Shown here in pieces: positions 35,781-47,485 of a stretch of DNA of 64,000 bases (position 1 is the first letter of the stretch; each line of letters starts with the position of its first letter). Where the stretch lies: the NCBI GenBank assembly GCA_033239525.1, contig BSYO01000003.1, forward strand, positions 8,736,001 to 8,800,000, in the 5' to 3' direction. The DNA is from Nepenthes gracilis. Lineage: Eukaryota; Streptophyta; Magnoliopsida; Caryophyllales; Nepenthaceae. Both the position numbers and the translations under genes were made by a program. The notes beneath the pieces are model-generated. The model worked only from the letters and a program-made list of their open reading frames with translations. It did not search any database and was not told the DNA's origin.

Positions 35781-38700
35781 TTATGTAATTTTATATCTTT
35801 GGTTGCATATTATTATTTTTTGTATTTATATGGGAGCTTGGTGGCTTACAATTGACGAGATATTCATGTTTGTTTCCTCTATGCTAGTGAATCCAAATAG
35901 TTGTCATGCAGAGTACTTCACACAAACAATCTCTCACATAATAATGCTTTGTTATATTCCTTTAAACGAAAATGGCAACATCTCATCTATCTTGCTAGCA
36001 GCCATCCACATGCCTTTGTACAATAGATTTGTGGAGCTTACTTATCATGATTGTTGGTTGAAAATACTTTCATGAAGATGTCATATGTATGCATGCTCCC
36101 TTCACGTAGACATGAAGCTACCTTTCCTAAAGATGTACACCGCTCACAATACAGTAGATGCACGAAATAGTATCGACCTTGTCATGCAGCCAAAATTTGA
36201 ACTTTTGTTCAGTCTTCAAATTGAAACTGTCGCTTATATAGTTTTTGCTACTTCTCTATTCTATACATCACTAGACAACAAGTCGGGAGAGCATATTTTC
36301 TACTTTTCAGGGCAATGCAGCAGCATGGGTTTCTTCAGCAGTGGCAGAAAAAGAAGCATGTAAGTTATCAAGGACCAAGTTCCTTAAACTTGAATAGAGA
36401 TCACAACTATGACTTTCTAAATCACTTCTGTTTAGTTTTCCTTGTGTACCACTTTTACTTCGTTGTCCTCTTTCGTCGAAAATCACAGCTGAGCTTGCTC
36501 TTCAGCAGCCGAGCTCTCTTTACCGTGGGGCATCTGTCTAGTCCTTGAGTTTGAACAACCACTGCTGCCATTTACGATAGCCCTTTTCTCTATTTCTATT
36601 GCGGCCTCTTATCAACTTCTTCTCCTCTCTTTTCCACCGTCTTGAAATTAACCTCGCCCCTTTCTTCTGATTGATCTTTTCCTGAACTTTTCCTTTCTTT
36701 TTATTCCATTTCTTCTCTCTAGCTCGCCAGCCTCTTCAAGTCAGAGGCCTTTCATCATAATGATGCTTATATCCGTATCGCTTGATTTTTCAACACGGTC
36801 TACCTTCCTTGCACTGTAAATCTGATTCCGGGCAAGAAGTCACGCTTCATATAAGCTTCTTAGCCCGGCGAACAGCTTCTTGTCCGTCTGTCTGTCTGCA
36901 AATGAGGCCTTTTTTCCCTGCTTGGCTGCTTTCAGAGCACCATTTAAGCTTTGGAAATTTCTCAAGAACATACAAGATTTAAGCATAATTTGTTGAGATC
37001 ATATTTTAAAAATAAATAATTTGTTATTTAAGCATAACCAAGTAATGTATGGCAAATAAAATTTAAGTTTTATGGTGATAATTAGGATATTATATTTTAT
37101 AAATATCATCTCAATGATTGCCCTTTGCTCATTAGAAAACTATCAGAAAACTTTGAAGTTTACACCATTTGGAGCTATGTGATAATTTGTAGAAGGGAAA
37201 ATATTATTTTAATAAAATTTTGTCTACACAAAATTATTTTTACAATTATCAGAAAAAATGATTAATTCCCTAACCCAGCCAAAAAATAAAAATAAAAATC
37301 AGAAAAATGATTAAAGTTACTAACCCAACTAATAAAAGCTTAGTAAATATTCTTATGCCTTTTTTTCACAGAAAATTATTTAATTTGCATGATTTTTTTT
37401 TTCTTAAGCGGTGCAATATTTACAGTAAAAACCATAAGTATAGAGCCGCATATATTCATGCTTATGTTTGTTTACTTGTGTTCAAATTAAATGCCCCAAT
37501 TTCAAAAAAACTGCCAAATTATATTTCTTATGGAAATAAAATATATTTATTTTATTAATTTAAATTATTTATTTAAAAATAAATATTTATAATTTAATCA
37601 TTTTTTTAAAAAAAATTATAAATTGGTTAAAATCGATTTGTTGCAATCTTTGAACTTGAATTGCGTTATACGAATTAGAAAGTTGGGTGAACTCTTTAGC
37701 CTTTTCAAGAGGTTGCGGATCTGATCTTCATAATTAAAAATCTTGGTCATACATACTACAATAATTTAACGAGAGGTTAAAGGTATACGAAAATTATTTC
37801 TCGATATATTTCTAACATTCAAGCTAGTAATTTTTCTTAAAAAAATAAAAAGATATAGAATAAGAATAGAAAGAGAGAGAAAAGGGGATGAGTGTAGAGT
37901 CTTTGTGAGTTTGGAGGATTAAGCTCTGTTTTAAATATACTCTTTACGGGTGCATATATGTTTGAATATGTTTTGTTCCATTTTTGGTTAGAGGATTTGT
38001 ATTTATAATTGGAGTTTTAACCAATTAGTCAGCCTTGAAATCATCACCTGTAATGAAAGGTATTATATTGTATTAAATGTTAGCCGTTTCCTTTGATATT
38101 TAACTATTATTAGGATTGATTCAATAATCATTCAATTATAAAATATTAATATTCATTTGGTCATTACTAATACATCTTTTTACTATCTTTCATGATTTTT
38201 CCAAATTTGGTGGTATTTAGGTTATTCTCGATGACGAATGTACTTGTGGTTAAGACAGCTCCATCTCCTACCTAATGCAATTGACCGACCCAGCTCTTCA
38301 GATTATTTACGGGTGTATTGTTATCTCTTAATTAACTATATCCATTTATAAGAATTTAATGCCTCATTTGTTATTTTATTGGGTCGTTATTTGTCTTAAT
38401 TTTATATATTTTTTGCCATTCAGTTGTTCAGGAGATCGACATAGCCCTTTGCATCTGTATTCATATTGTCCGCGTTTGGGGTTTGTTTTTAATTTGGGTT
38501 CAGTTGATTGGATGGGATGTAGTTGGTTTATATTTAATATACTTATTTTAAAATAATTAAATTATAATTATTTATCTTAAAATATATATTTAAGATTGAA
38601 GATAAAAGGAGTAACTTCTAGCCTACCCGAATGCATAAATTGACTGGTTGGTATTTTCCTTCGATTTAACGTCAAATAATCAATTCGAGCAATGGAAATA

Positions 38701-38842
38701 AACACGTAACGAGATATTTGTTTTCTTTGTTGTCCTTTATACCAAACACATACAAATCACTCGATCAGAAATCGAGTCTCTGGAGTGAAAACCAAGGAAT
38801 CGACCGTTGAAGGGCGTCCTCACACTCGTGGAAGGGAGAGAA
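35781..38842. other. Intergenic region upstream of CLPS1
   Basis: 35781-36990 is mixed sequence with open frames I do not recognise. 36990-38660 is AT-rich. The last 200 bases before 38843 are less AT-rich and should hold the CLPS1 promoter and 5' UTR. No other gene was found. Confidence 0.4.
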
Positions 38843-41800
38843 ATGGATTCCGCCATGGTCGGGAGAATAGCTCTCTCCCCTAACCATGTCTTGAACCCTA
38901 AACCAGGTATCAATAGCTGAGTATCAATTCGAAAATTTATGCTGAATTTCTTCAGGGTAATGAATTAAGTCCTTTCCTATTACTTACCCAAAAAATCCGT
39001 TTGTTTTATTCTCTTGTTCCCAAATTGCAATAAAGTCGATTTACGTATTTTTTTAAGTCAAGGGATTATATATATATATTCTTTTTTTGTTATTCGATGA
39101 CTTGAAGATGATGTTTCTAGTACAATCTCAAGTATCTTTGTACTTAGCATCTAGTTCTTATGCCGTGATTTTACAATTCCCTTCTTGGACGGCCTTCATT
39201 TTCATTTGCTTTGATTCTCTTTATTGTATGATTGTCTTAGCTGTCGACTGTTAAATGCCAGTAACTTGACTGAGCATTTTCTGCTAAATAAATATGGTAT
39301 TGTTGATGATGACTGTCATCTACCTCAGGGGATAAGCAGCCTCTTTGTAAAGGACCGTGCAACTACCGTGGCATGCTTGTGGCTGTATCAACTACTGGTC
39401 CTGGTAGAGGAGGAGGACTGTTGGAGAGGCCTGTTATAGAGAAAACTGCTCCCGGCCGTGAATCAGAGTTTGATCTGAGGTAGAAATTGCTAATTACTTT
39501 ATCCTTTCTTGCTTCCTTTGTGGGTCAATAGTAACACTAGCTCTCCAGCGAGACAAATGTATTTTACCACGATATTTTGCGTTTTCTTTTTTATCCGTTT
39601 TGTTTTTGGATTGATGAGAAAACTCACCTGCTTGCGCAGCCAGAGTTGAAACTCGGTCTTTCTACGTAAGTATTAGCAACCACTCTACCACTTGAGCCAC
39701 TCAATTGGATTTGATAATAGCCTGAGTTTTTCTCAGGTCTTGAATGAATTCAAGGGCATTTAGAATTATGCTGATCTTGTGTGATTTGAAACAGCTATTG
39801 TAGATAGGTATAAACTATCAGTAGTTAGTTTTTAGCCAAATTTATCATAGTGAGCATATGGGATATGGAAACCTTTTTTTGGCATGGATTTCAGGACACT
39901 GGCATTTTGTAAGAAAAAATTTGTGTCGTTAAGGGGGTAGATTAACCATTACGAGAAGCACTTTCTATCCTTCCAATATATTTCACGTCTGTCTTTGACA
40001 TACCTATTTCAATAGCCAAGAGTGTGTACTGTTTAGCTAATTTCAAAAGCAAAGATTCGTTTGGGGGAATGTAGGGAGTACAAAACTACCATCTTAACAT
40101 TGATGGTCTATCTTTGCTCATCCTTGCTTGAGATAGAAGAGTAGAGGTTTCTGGGGTTTGTCTGACAAATTCTTTGTTACTTGTTATGAACCATTTTTGT
40201 GCTCCTGTCCAGATAGTTTCATTTAACTAACTTAAGTTGGAATGGTAAGGTGTCTTGATTATTGATGAGGTCAAAACTCTTACATGGTTGGCAGATTTCA
40301 AGTTATTTTTTTCCTGGTTTTCTATGGTTGAGGAAATATTGTAAGAAGCTTATTGCCGGTAGGCTTTTCCAAGTAACAGTGAAAATAAACGAAGATAATT
40401 ATCCTGAGAACGAGGGAATAAGTCATTTCTGTTGTATTGCTTGTAGCCTTCAATATACTTGCCAATTCTCTTGAGAGATAAAGGTCCTCCAGAGCATCTT
40501 AAAGTAAACATGCTATGCCCTTTCTCTAAGTAATCGGCTAGGCATGCCCTACTCAAGAGTCAGCAAATGTTTCCAATTGGGATCTAAAAATTATGGATTT
40601 AAATAAGTGAAACACCATCTTTGTAATCAAAAGATAAGATTTTGGCTCTTTTTTAATTCAAAATGTGCACTTGAGCAATGTTTTATTATATTCTTTCCAA
40701 AGCAAACTTAAACCTTTATTTGTTCAGCAAAAAGATCTAATTCATTGAAGTACATAGGGAGAGTGGAAGTTGATGGCCTCCACTTTAATGAATACTTAAG
40801 TAGAAAAAGAGAAATGGTGGGGGATGAAGATTGGAAGCTTTTGATCTAGAAGAAAGAGGCAGATAATGGCTGTTAGCGGTGGGAGTTTTTTTTTTTTTTT
40901 TTGGGCTCACAATCCAGTTTTCTTCTCAAATATACCCTCTTCACGGTCTGCATTAGTTTATTGGGTCTTCAGAAATTTGTATTCTAGGATAGTCTAAGCA
41001 AGTGACGGATGTAATAGCCTAAGCCATTATCCTAGTTTCGATCATACCAATGTGTTCTTCCCCTTCCTCTTACTGACTACTAAAAGAGAGAAAACATATC
41101 TACCATTCTCTCTGACCACATATGAGGAAAGGTGAGTTAGTTATAACTTTAAAAAAGATAGGTAGAGGTTGACTTAGAAAAATTTGGAGTGAAGTTGTAC
41201 AAATGTAGGAATTCTATAATAAGATATAAACTTTAATTCTTAGGATCTTCATTATCATATTTTTTTTATAAATCAATTATATGTAAAAATAAATTTATAT
41301 ACCTAGATTCTTAAGAATTAAACTTTAACTTACCGAAAATAACCTGCAAAATTAAAATTACATTGAAATTGTTTTTTGTCTCAAAGAATTGGAAGAAATT
41401 TCTCTCTTTTCTTTCTCTTTAGAACTTATAGAGATTATCCACAATTCTTATACATTTCAAAATGATGGGTATATATGGTCATTTTTAGAGTAAAAGAAGA
41501 CTATTATCAAATTACCAAAATGCTACCATTTCTCTTCGAAATATATGTCTTGAATAGGTATATCTTTTCAGAATTTTTTAATTAATTATAAATAATTAAT
41601 ATATCTAAACTAATTATATAGTATTATATTATTTAATCCAAAATTGATAAATTAATAAATTATATGTTTTGTCACGTGGGATATTTTTCTAACATTTTCT
41701 CCTTAGCCTATATGATAATAATATTTATTGATATAATTAAAATAAATTCTAAGCGCACAACATTATAATCTTTCAATAGTCTAGATACAATAATAATATA

Positions 41801-44800
41801 ATCAAATAACTAACAAATACGAATTTTAATGGTTCTATCATCGTATGACATAATTCTTTACATGTGCCACAATACTTGAAAATTACATAATTAGAGTCTT
41901 AAATGAGAAATATTCATATAACCCAACAAAAAATGTTTTTGTGAGAGGCCATTCCTCTTATTATTAATTCAAAACCTTGAGTTTGAACAATATAAAAAAA
42001 ATAGGAGATACTAGAAATATATTAATTGAGATCTTGAATGTCAGGAATAATAACATAATTCATAATTACATCATAGGTAGCGATAAAAACTTATATTGTC
42101 AACATGATCCATAGGTATCTTTGGTGGTAACCCTTGATTAATGGATTTACAATCATAAGTTTGGTGATAATGTACTATACTAATACTTTTTAATTTTGAG
42201 TTTTATTTTTAACGATAAGATATTCAATTTTTATATATTTAGTACAATTTGAAAAGTTGTCATTCTTTGAGAAAGAAAATTATAACGAAATAATCATAAT
42301 AAATTTTCAGTGCCTGATTATAATGTTGACAATTTCAAGTCCCAAAATGAACTTTTGTAACCATAGTGCATAAATAGTGGCTTCAAAACATGCCATGAAC
42401 TCTGCTTTTATTATGAATATAGTAATCATATATTGTTTTGCACTCTTTCATGAAATGATTCCTCCTGTCAAAAGGAAGACATATTCAGAGGTGGACTTTG
42501 TGGTGTCTATACATCCGGCGTGGTTTGAATTTGAATAGCTACTATCTTTAAATGATCCAACTTCTTATAACTAAGCATGCAGTCTTTAGTCTCTTGTGAG
42601 TGTCTCATTATTTTCTTTATAGCTTTCCAGTGATCTATACCAGGGTTACTTTGGTATTTTTTGAGTATACCAATTGTGAAATTTATATTTGGTCGGTGTA
42701 AGTCTGTGTGTACATTAAGCTTCCTACAACAGATACATAAAGAATGTTTTTTATTTGATTTCATTTCTATTCATTTTATGGACGTTTCATTAAACTAAAT
42801 TAATTAATAGTGATTTTTATTTACTTACATGAACAGATAATAACATTTTATAATTCAAATAAGTTTTTTAACTTTGGGTGTCCGAAACTTATTTAAAATA
42901 AGTGATACTCATTAATTATCCTATTTAATAAATTAATTACATAAAAGTTAGTACACTTTTGGACCTATTATAGTATCTAATAATTAAAAAATTACAACAC
43001 TTTGAGTTTGCAAACATATTAAATCAATATATGACATAATTATATTAATTTTTCATTATATATCTATGAAACAATTTAGTCGGGTCATTTTTGCAGCTGC
43101 AAAATTATATCTTTTCATAGATATTCAATCAAAAATAACTTTGCAAGAACATTATAAGAACATTTGCATAGATCTGAGTACATAATATTCTATAATAATA
43201 AAATTAACAAATCTAAACTTTGTATTTCACAAAATGCAGATATTAAATCATATAAACAATAATTATCAATTATAATTTTCTGATCATCAAACTTTAAATT
43301 CAGTAAGGCACCTGAATAGAGCAGAGATCATTAGTTGGTGAAACAATTATTTTCTTATTGAGGAACCCAGAGGTTGCGGCTTCGATTCCCATGGGAGGCA
43401 TGCAACTTTCTCATTTTTCACCATTTTTATTAAATGTTGTTTACGTTCCAAAAGTGAAAGAACATTTAGTTGGCGCAATGGTTTGGGTTTAGCCAAAGTA
43501 AATGCATGGTTGGCGGTTCTACTGCCAATGACTTTGTCTCTTCACTTATTTTTCAAACTATTATGTTTGAATATAATTCACATCCCTTTTCAACAAGTGT
43601 CACGACTTTTGTTTAAGTGCTTGTGCTGTTTCCTGAGGGGAGGGATTCGAATCTCTCAAGTCATCCCTCACACTGTATATTAAATGTCATTTTTTTAAAC
43701 AAAATCATCCACCGGAAATCTATAAAATGTATGAAAATTTAATCATTTAAAATATGAATCAAATAAATATTATGATTCACAAATATATAAATCTAATTGA
43801 TGTGCCCCTGGTTCCTGGGTTGTAGTACGGATTAAGAAGTTACTCGATCTTCTACTGCCAGTTGAGTTGGAGCGGGTCTGATTTCCGTCGCTGCTAACCT
43901 GAAATCTGCACATCATAAACTATAAATAAGATGTTAGAAGATTGGCGGGATTCACTTCCCGATTTATCTTTCGACGCTCGAGTTAGAAATCTTTCTCAAG
44001 AAATAGAAAAATGTAAAGAGGATACTAAATAATGTAGGATTGCATGTTAATGGGGGACGTGAGAGGAGGACTAGCTTCTATTAAGCGCCTAATAAGAGGC
44101 GGCTTAGAGAGAAAAGGAGGACTGAGCTCCTTTCTAGTTGCATGCGATCGGTGGCTTATTAGGGTTACACTCAGCGAGGAGTGATTCACTATAGACGCAC
44201 TCGGTAGGGAGTAGCTCACTATGGATGCACTCAGTGGGGGGTGGCTTGGTGAGGAGGAGGAAGAGCTATCTGGGAAGAGAGCTCGGTTCTCCCTCTTTCT
44301 TTTTCTCTCTCTGATTCATTTTTTCTCCCTTTTCTCCGTCCTTTTCTCCTTCCTCCCCCTTCTGGCTTCATGGTAGCGATGAGTATTTGTAATGCTTCAT
44401 GGGTGAAGATTTGGCGTCAAGGCCCATGACAAGTGTTGCCTCCGGTTTTGTGCCACCAGGGGCCGGGGAGTCTTTGTCGAAGCATTGCCTTGCTATGGTG
44501 AGGAGGCCGCGAGTGGTCCTCCGACCCAGTCGTCAGGTGGCTATAGGTAGCGCTCTGCGTGCGCGTGCTCTGACTACTCTACTGGCTGCCTGCCTGATAG
44601 CTTTCTAGATTGGGCCGGCTGGCCGCGTGCTGGTCGGGCGATTGACGCTTGTCCCCTTTGACACATCACGCCCTAGGCCTCATTTTGGTTGCTGCTGTGA
44701 CTCATGGATTGGGTCTGATCAATCTTTTTGTTGAGGGTTAGCCCGCCACTTGTTGGGTCCTTGTCGTGCTAACGGTTGGGCCTAGAGCTAGACTAGCCCA

Positions 44801-47309
44801 TGTTGTCACCGAACCCATCCCTAATAAATATAATGATTTCAACATATATCATGTTTATTGAATGATTATTACAAACAAACAAAATATGAATAATTCATGG
44901 AAAACATAAATCATTTTGATATCATCTTAAAAAACAAAGAACAATAAAATATCAAAGAAGAAATCATGAAATTAACAATTATAATAACTTGACTGGAAGA
45001 AACACGATAATTGAATAATCGTTCTGATATCACATGTAAGAATTCTTTAATGAGATATAAACTTTGATTCTCATGATCGTCATTATCATATTTATTTACA
45101 AATCAATTATGTGTAAAAATAAATTTACATACTTAAATATATAAGAGTTAAACTTTAATTTGTCGATAATAATCTGTAGAATTAAAATCACATAGAAATC
45201 ATTCTTGTCTCGAAGAATCGGGAATAATTTCTCTTTATTTACCTTCTTTAGAATTTGTAAAGATTTTTTATAATTCTTATACATCTCAAAATGAAGGGTG
45301 TAAATGATCCTTTTTAGAGTGAGAAAGTATAATTCTTGAGTTATCAAATTGCTTGATGTTTCTGGATCCGAATTATTATATGGATTAAAGAGCCATTCAA
45401 TCTTCTACGGTGGGTTGAATTAGAGTAGGTTCGGTCTCCATTATTACGAATTTAGATCCTACACACCACAACTAATAAATAGGAAGTCAAATAATTGCGA
45501 AATTCGCTTTCCGATATATAATCTGATGTTCAAGTCAAAAATCTTTATCAACGGATGAAAAGATGTGAAGATATGAGAGAAATGGTAGATACATGTTATG
45601 AGAGATTGATTGTCGTTGGAGGAATAGGTTTTGATGGGTGCGCCCGGCCAGGGGGCAGCTTCGAGAGATAGAGAATTAAGTTCCATTGAGGTACGCCCGA
45701 CTAGGGGCGGCTTAGAGAGATGGGGGACTAGGCTTCACTGGATGTGCTCACCAGGGGACGACTTAGAGAGACGAAGGATTGGGCTTCATTAGATGCACCC
45801 AATTAGGGGATGGCTTAGAAAGATGGAAGACTGAGCTCCGCTAGGGTTTTCTCATCCAAGAGGTGGCTTTAGGATGGTGGCTCTCATGAGGAAGTGGCCG
45901 GCAAGGTGAGGAGTGAAGTACTCGCTAAAGAATGGCTAACTATCAAGTGCACCTATGGAGGGGTGGTTAACCGGAGGAGGAAGAGATTCTTGGGCGTTGA
46001 TGGTGAAGAGAAATGTTGCTCGTCAGTCCTTTCCCGATTGCAGACGGAGGGGGCTCTTTGTGCCTTGCTCTACAAGTCATCTTCGCCGATCACGCAGCGT
46101 GAGAGCTCAGAGCTGGCATGAGGCTTGTGCAACTTCTGGTCGGGATTGGTAATTGGCAAGGAAGAAGGATTCGCCTCTGGTGGGAGGTAGCTCCAAGACT
46201 AATCGTCACATGCCCTTCATCTCCCTCGTTGTCCATCTTTGCGAGCTTAGAAAAGTTCTTTTGCCATTCTCCCTCTCTCTCCTTCCTTTCCTACGGGGGA
46301 AAGGAGGTATTTGTAGAGAAAAAGATAGGGTGCGGGCCAGTTGGCCTTTCCTTCTTGAGAAGCACTGTGATTGGTGCATTCCTTTCTGGCGAGCCCGACA
46401 TAATAGGCTGTGATCACGTAGATCTATCTGCTGAGTTAGAACCGATGAGTTGGCGATGTTGGGATGTGTGCTTATGGGCTTTATTTGGCTGGTGGCTCTA
46501 CTGGCCCATGTCTCGATGGGCAATCCTGGTTTGTGTGATCTTCTGCCTTAGGTTGCGGGGGCTTTATCTTGGGCTTCAACTTTTGGACCGTTCTCCCACT
46601 GTGGGCTCGGATCTCAAGTTGGCCCATGATTGATAGACCCATCATTGTCCATTCTTTTTATCAAAGAGTATGTTTTGAATAAGCATATCTTTTTAGAAAA
46701 TTTTTTGAATTAATTATAAATAATTAATGTATATAAATTAATTATATAGGATCATATTATTTAATCTAAAAAATCAATAACATCATATGTCTCATTATAT
46801 ATAGTATTTTTCTAACAAAAAATAACTTGAGATTGCTTTTATTTTTAGAGAAATAACAAAAATAAATTCATATATTCGATTCTAATTAGCACGACTTAAA
46901 GCTTGCTGCCATTATTGTTATTGTTGTATAGCCACTTAATTGAGCAAGTCAAAACTGGAAGTATATTTGGATGCTTTTTTGGAATATCTGTTGGTTGATT
47001 TTGAATTCCCGTCATATAAATAACCAAGCCAATTGAAACTCTTACAGGAAATCAAGGAAAACAGCTCCACCTTACCGGGTAATACTGCATAATGACAACT
47101 TCAACAAAAGGGAATACGTTGTGCAAGTCCTGATGAAGGTCATACCAGGAATGACCCTTGATAATGCTGTAAACATCATGCAAGAAGCACACCACAACGG
47201 CTTGTCAGTGGTGATTATATGCGCTCAGGCTGATGCTGAAGAACACTGTATGCAGCTGCGGGGCAACGGGCTCTTAAGTACTATCGAACCTGCAAGTGAT
47301 GGCTGCTAA
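38843..47309 (+). CDS. CLPS1: CLPS1-type plastid Clp protease adaptor, three exons
   Basis: ClpS adaptors recognise N-degron substrates and hand them to the ClpC chaperone of the stromal Clp protease. Exons: 38843-38906, 39329-39479, 47048-47309 (64+151+262 nt = 158 codons plus stop), all with GT-AG borders and matching phases. Residues 1-70 form a transit-peptide-like leader (MDSAMVGRIALSPNHVLNPK; then PGRESEFDLR). The ClpS core follows: PPYRVILHNDNFNKREYVV, VIPGMTLDNAVNIMQEAH, VVIICAQADAEEHCMQLRG. The substrate-pocket residues of bacterial ClpS appear conserved as N87, D88 and H120. Length and all blocks agree with Arabidopsis CLPS1 as I remember it. The gene looks intact despite a 7.6-kb second intron filled with retroelements. 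The start is the first ATG in a good context, and the next Met is in frame at codon 5. Confidence 0.95.
39600..39712 (-). mobile_element. tRNA-headed SINE-like sequence in CLPS1 intron 2
   Basis: On the minus strand an A-box-like TGGCTCAAGTGGT (near 39688-39700) is followed about 35 nt later by a B-box-like GAGTTTCAACTC (39643-39654), the layout of plant SINE heads. Downstream is A-rich. No second copy was found in the window and the 3' end is not defined. Confidence 0.5.
40343..40783. repeat. 441-bp repeat shared with the copia insert at 34386-34875
   Basis: Matches the insert at 34386-34875 from AAGC(A/T)TATTGCC to GATGGCCTCCAC, roughly 90% identical by eye apart from one large indel. Both copies keep a minus-strand open frame of about 65 codons (GKYIE.YKQYNRND.FPRSQD block; 40350-40556 here). 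I do not recognise the product. It may be a dispersed repeat or a fragment of another gene. Confidence 0.8.
41204..41694 (-). repeat. 3' LTR of the intronic copia remnant
   Basis: 491 bp; matches 45035-45348 plus 46666-46817, i.e. the 5' LTR with its nested insertion removed. Preceded on the minus strand by the purine tract. Confidence 0.85.
42300..42760 (-). pseudogene. Copia RT end / RNase H remnant
   Basis: Minus-strand frames give copia RNase H landmarks in order: GSLMYTQTYTDQI, YQSNPGIDHWKAIKKIMRHS, KDCMLSYKKLDHLKI, then, after frameshifts, IDTTKSTS-like, a block matching the TMEAEF region, and FEATIYALWLQKFI-like (near 42360). Stops and frameshifts make it inactive. It fixes the element's class and orientation. 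Confidence 0.8.
43320..43700 (+). repeat. Two SINE-like Pol III box arrangements inside the copia remnant
   Basis: A-box-like TTAGTTGGTGAAAC (43331-43344) is followed by B-box-like GGCTTCGATTCCC (43378-43390), and later TTAGTTGGCGCAATGG (43467-43482) by GGGATTCGAATCTC (43642-43655). The first pair has near-normal SINE spacing; the second pair is too far apart for a simple head. They probably represent one or two worn tRNA-derived SINEs inserted in the copia interior. Confidence 0.45.
43798..44820 (+). mobile_element. Solo LTR-like repeat, family B, copy 2 (nested)
   Basis: Starts TGATGTGCCCC and ends GAACCCATCC. Perfect 5-bp duplications CTAAT at 43793-43797 and 44821-44825 fix its edges. 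It is related to copies 1 and 3 throughout and GC-rich. It sits within the internal part of the copia remnant, so it is younger than that element. Confidence 0.8.
45354..46644 (+). mobile_element. Solo LTR-like repeat, family B, copy 3 (nested in the copia LTR)
   Basis: Starts TGATGTTTC and ends GACCCATCA. The copia 5' LTR homology stops at about 45348 and resumes at about 46666. Flanks TTGCT/TTGTC match at three of five bases. A longer shared TTATCAAA at 45341-45348 and 46658-46665 is an alternative duplication. It is related to copies 1 and 2. The 171-codon frame at 46118-46633 lies inside and has no recognisable domain. Confidence 0.75.
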
Positions 47310-47479
47310 AGGACCGGCACCGTGGAAAATCTACATAATCTACAGCATATCTATCTATCTATCTATATTTCATGTAGACTTGTACATATAAGTCAGTGAT
47401 GATGCCCCACATTTGTATGAATCCTTGGCCATCCTTTGGTTAAATGTAGACTAGCAAGAAGGAATTAGCCTTGTGAAAT

Positions 47480-47485
47480 AATAAA
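47480..47485 (+). terminator. Likely CLPS1 poly(A) signal
   Basis: AATAAA about 170 nt downstream of the CLPS1 stop codon, in a T-rich context usual for plant 3' UTRs. Assigned by position only. Confidence 0.45.

Larger units (their letters stand above)
41204..46817 (-). mobile_element. Ty1/copia remnant (minus) with nested insertions, in CLPS1 intron 2
   Basis: Minus-strand order: 5' LTR 46817-45035 (interrupted by a family B solo LTR), Met-tRNA-like PBS (TGATATCAGAAC, just below 45035), a leader with a second family B solo LTR, degenerate internal sequence, an RNase H remnant (42300-42760), a purine tract (AAGGAGAAAA, about 41695-41705) and the 3' LTR 41694-41204. The LTRs begin TGTTAGAAAAATA and end AATTC(C/T)TACA. 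Flanks ACAAA/AAAAA are near-identical. Without nested insertions each LTR is about 480-490 bp. Confidence 0.85.

Noticed and set aside
36085..36982. Possible exons between the copia remnant and CLPS1
   Set aside because: Open frames are short, unlinked by good splice sites and match no family I know.
46118..46633. 171-codon open frame with hydrophobic stretches
   Set aside because: It lies within a GC-rich solo LTR-like repeat whose other copies do not keep the frame; composition, not coding, explains it.
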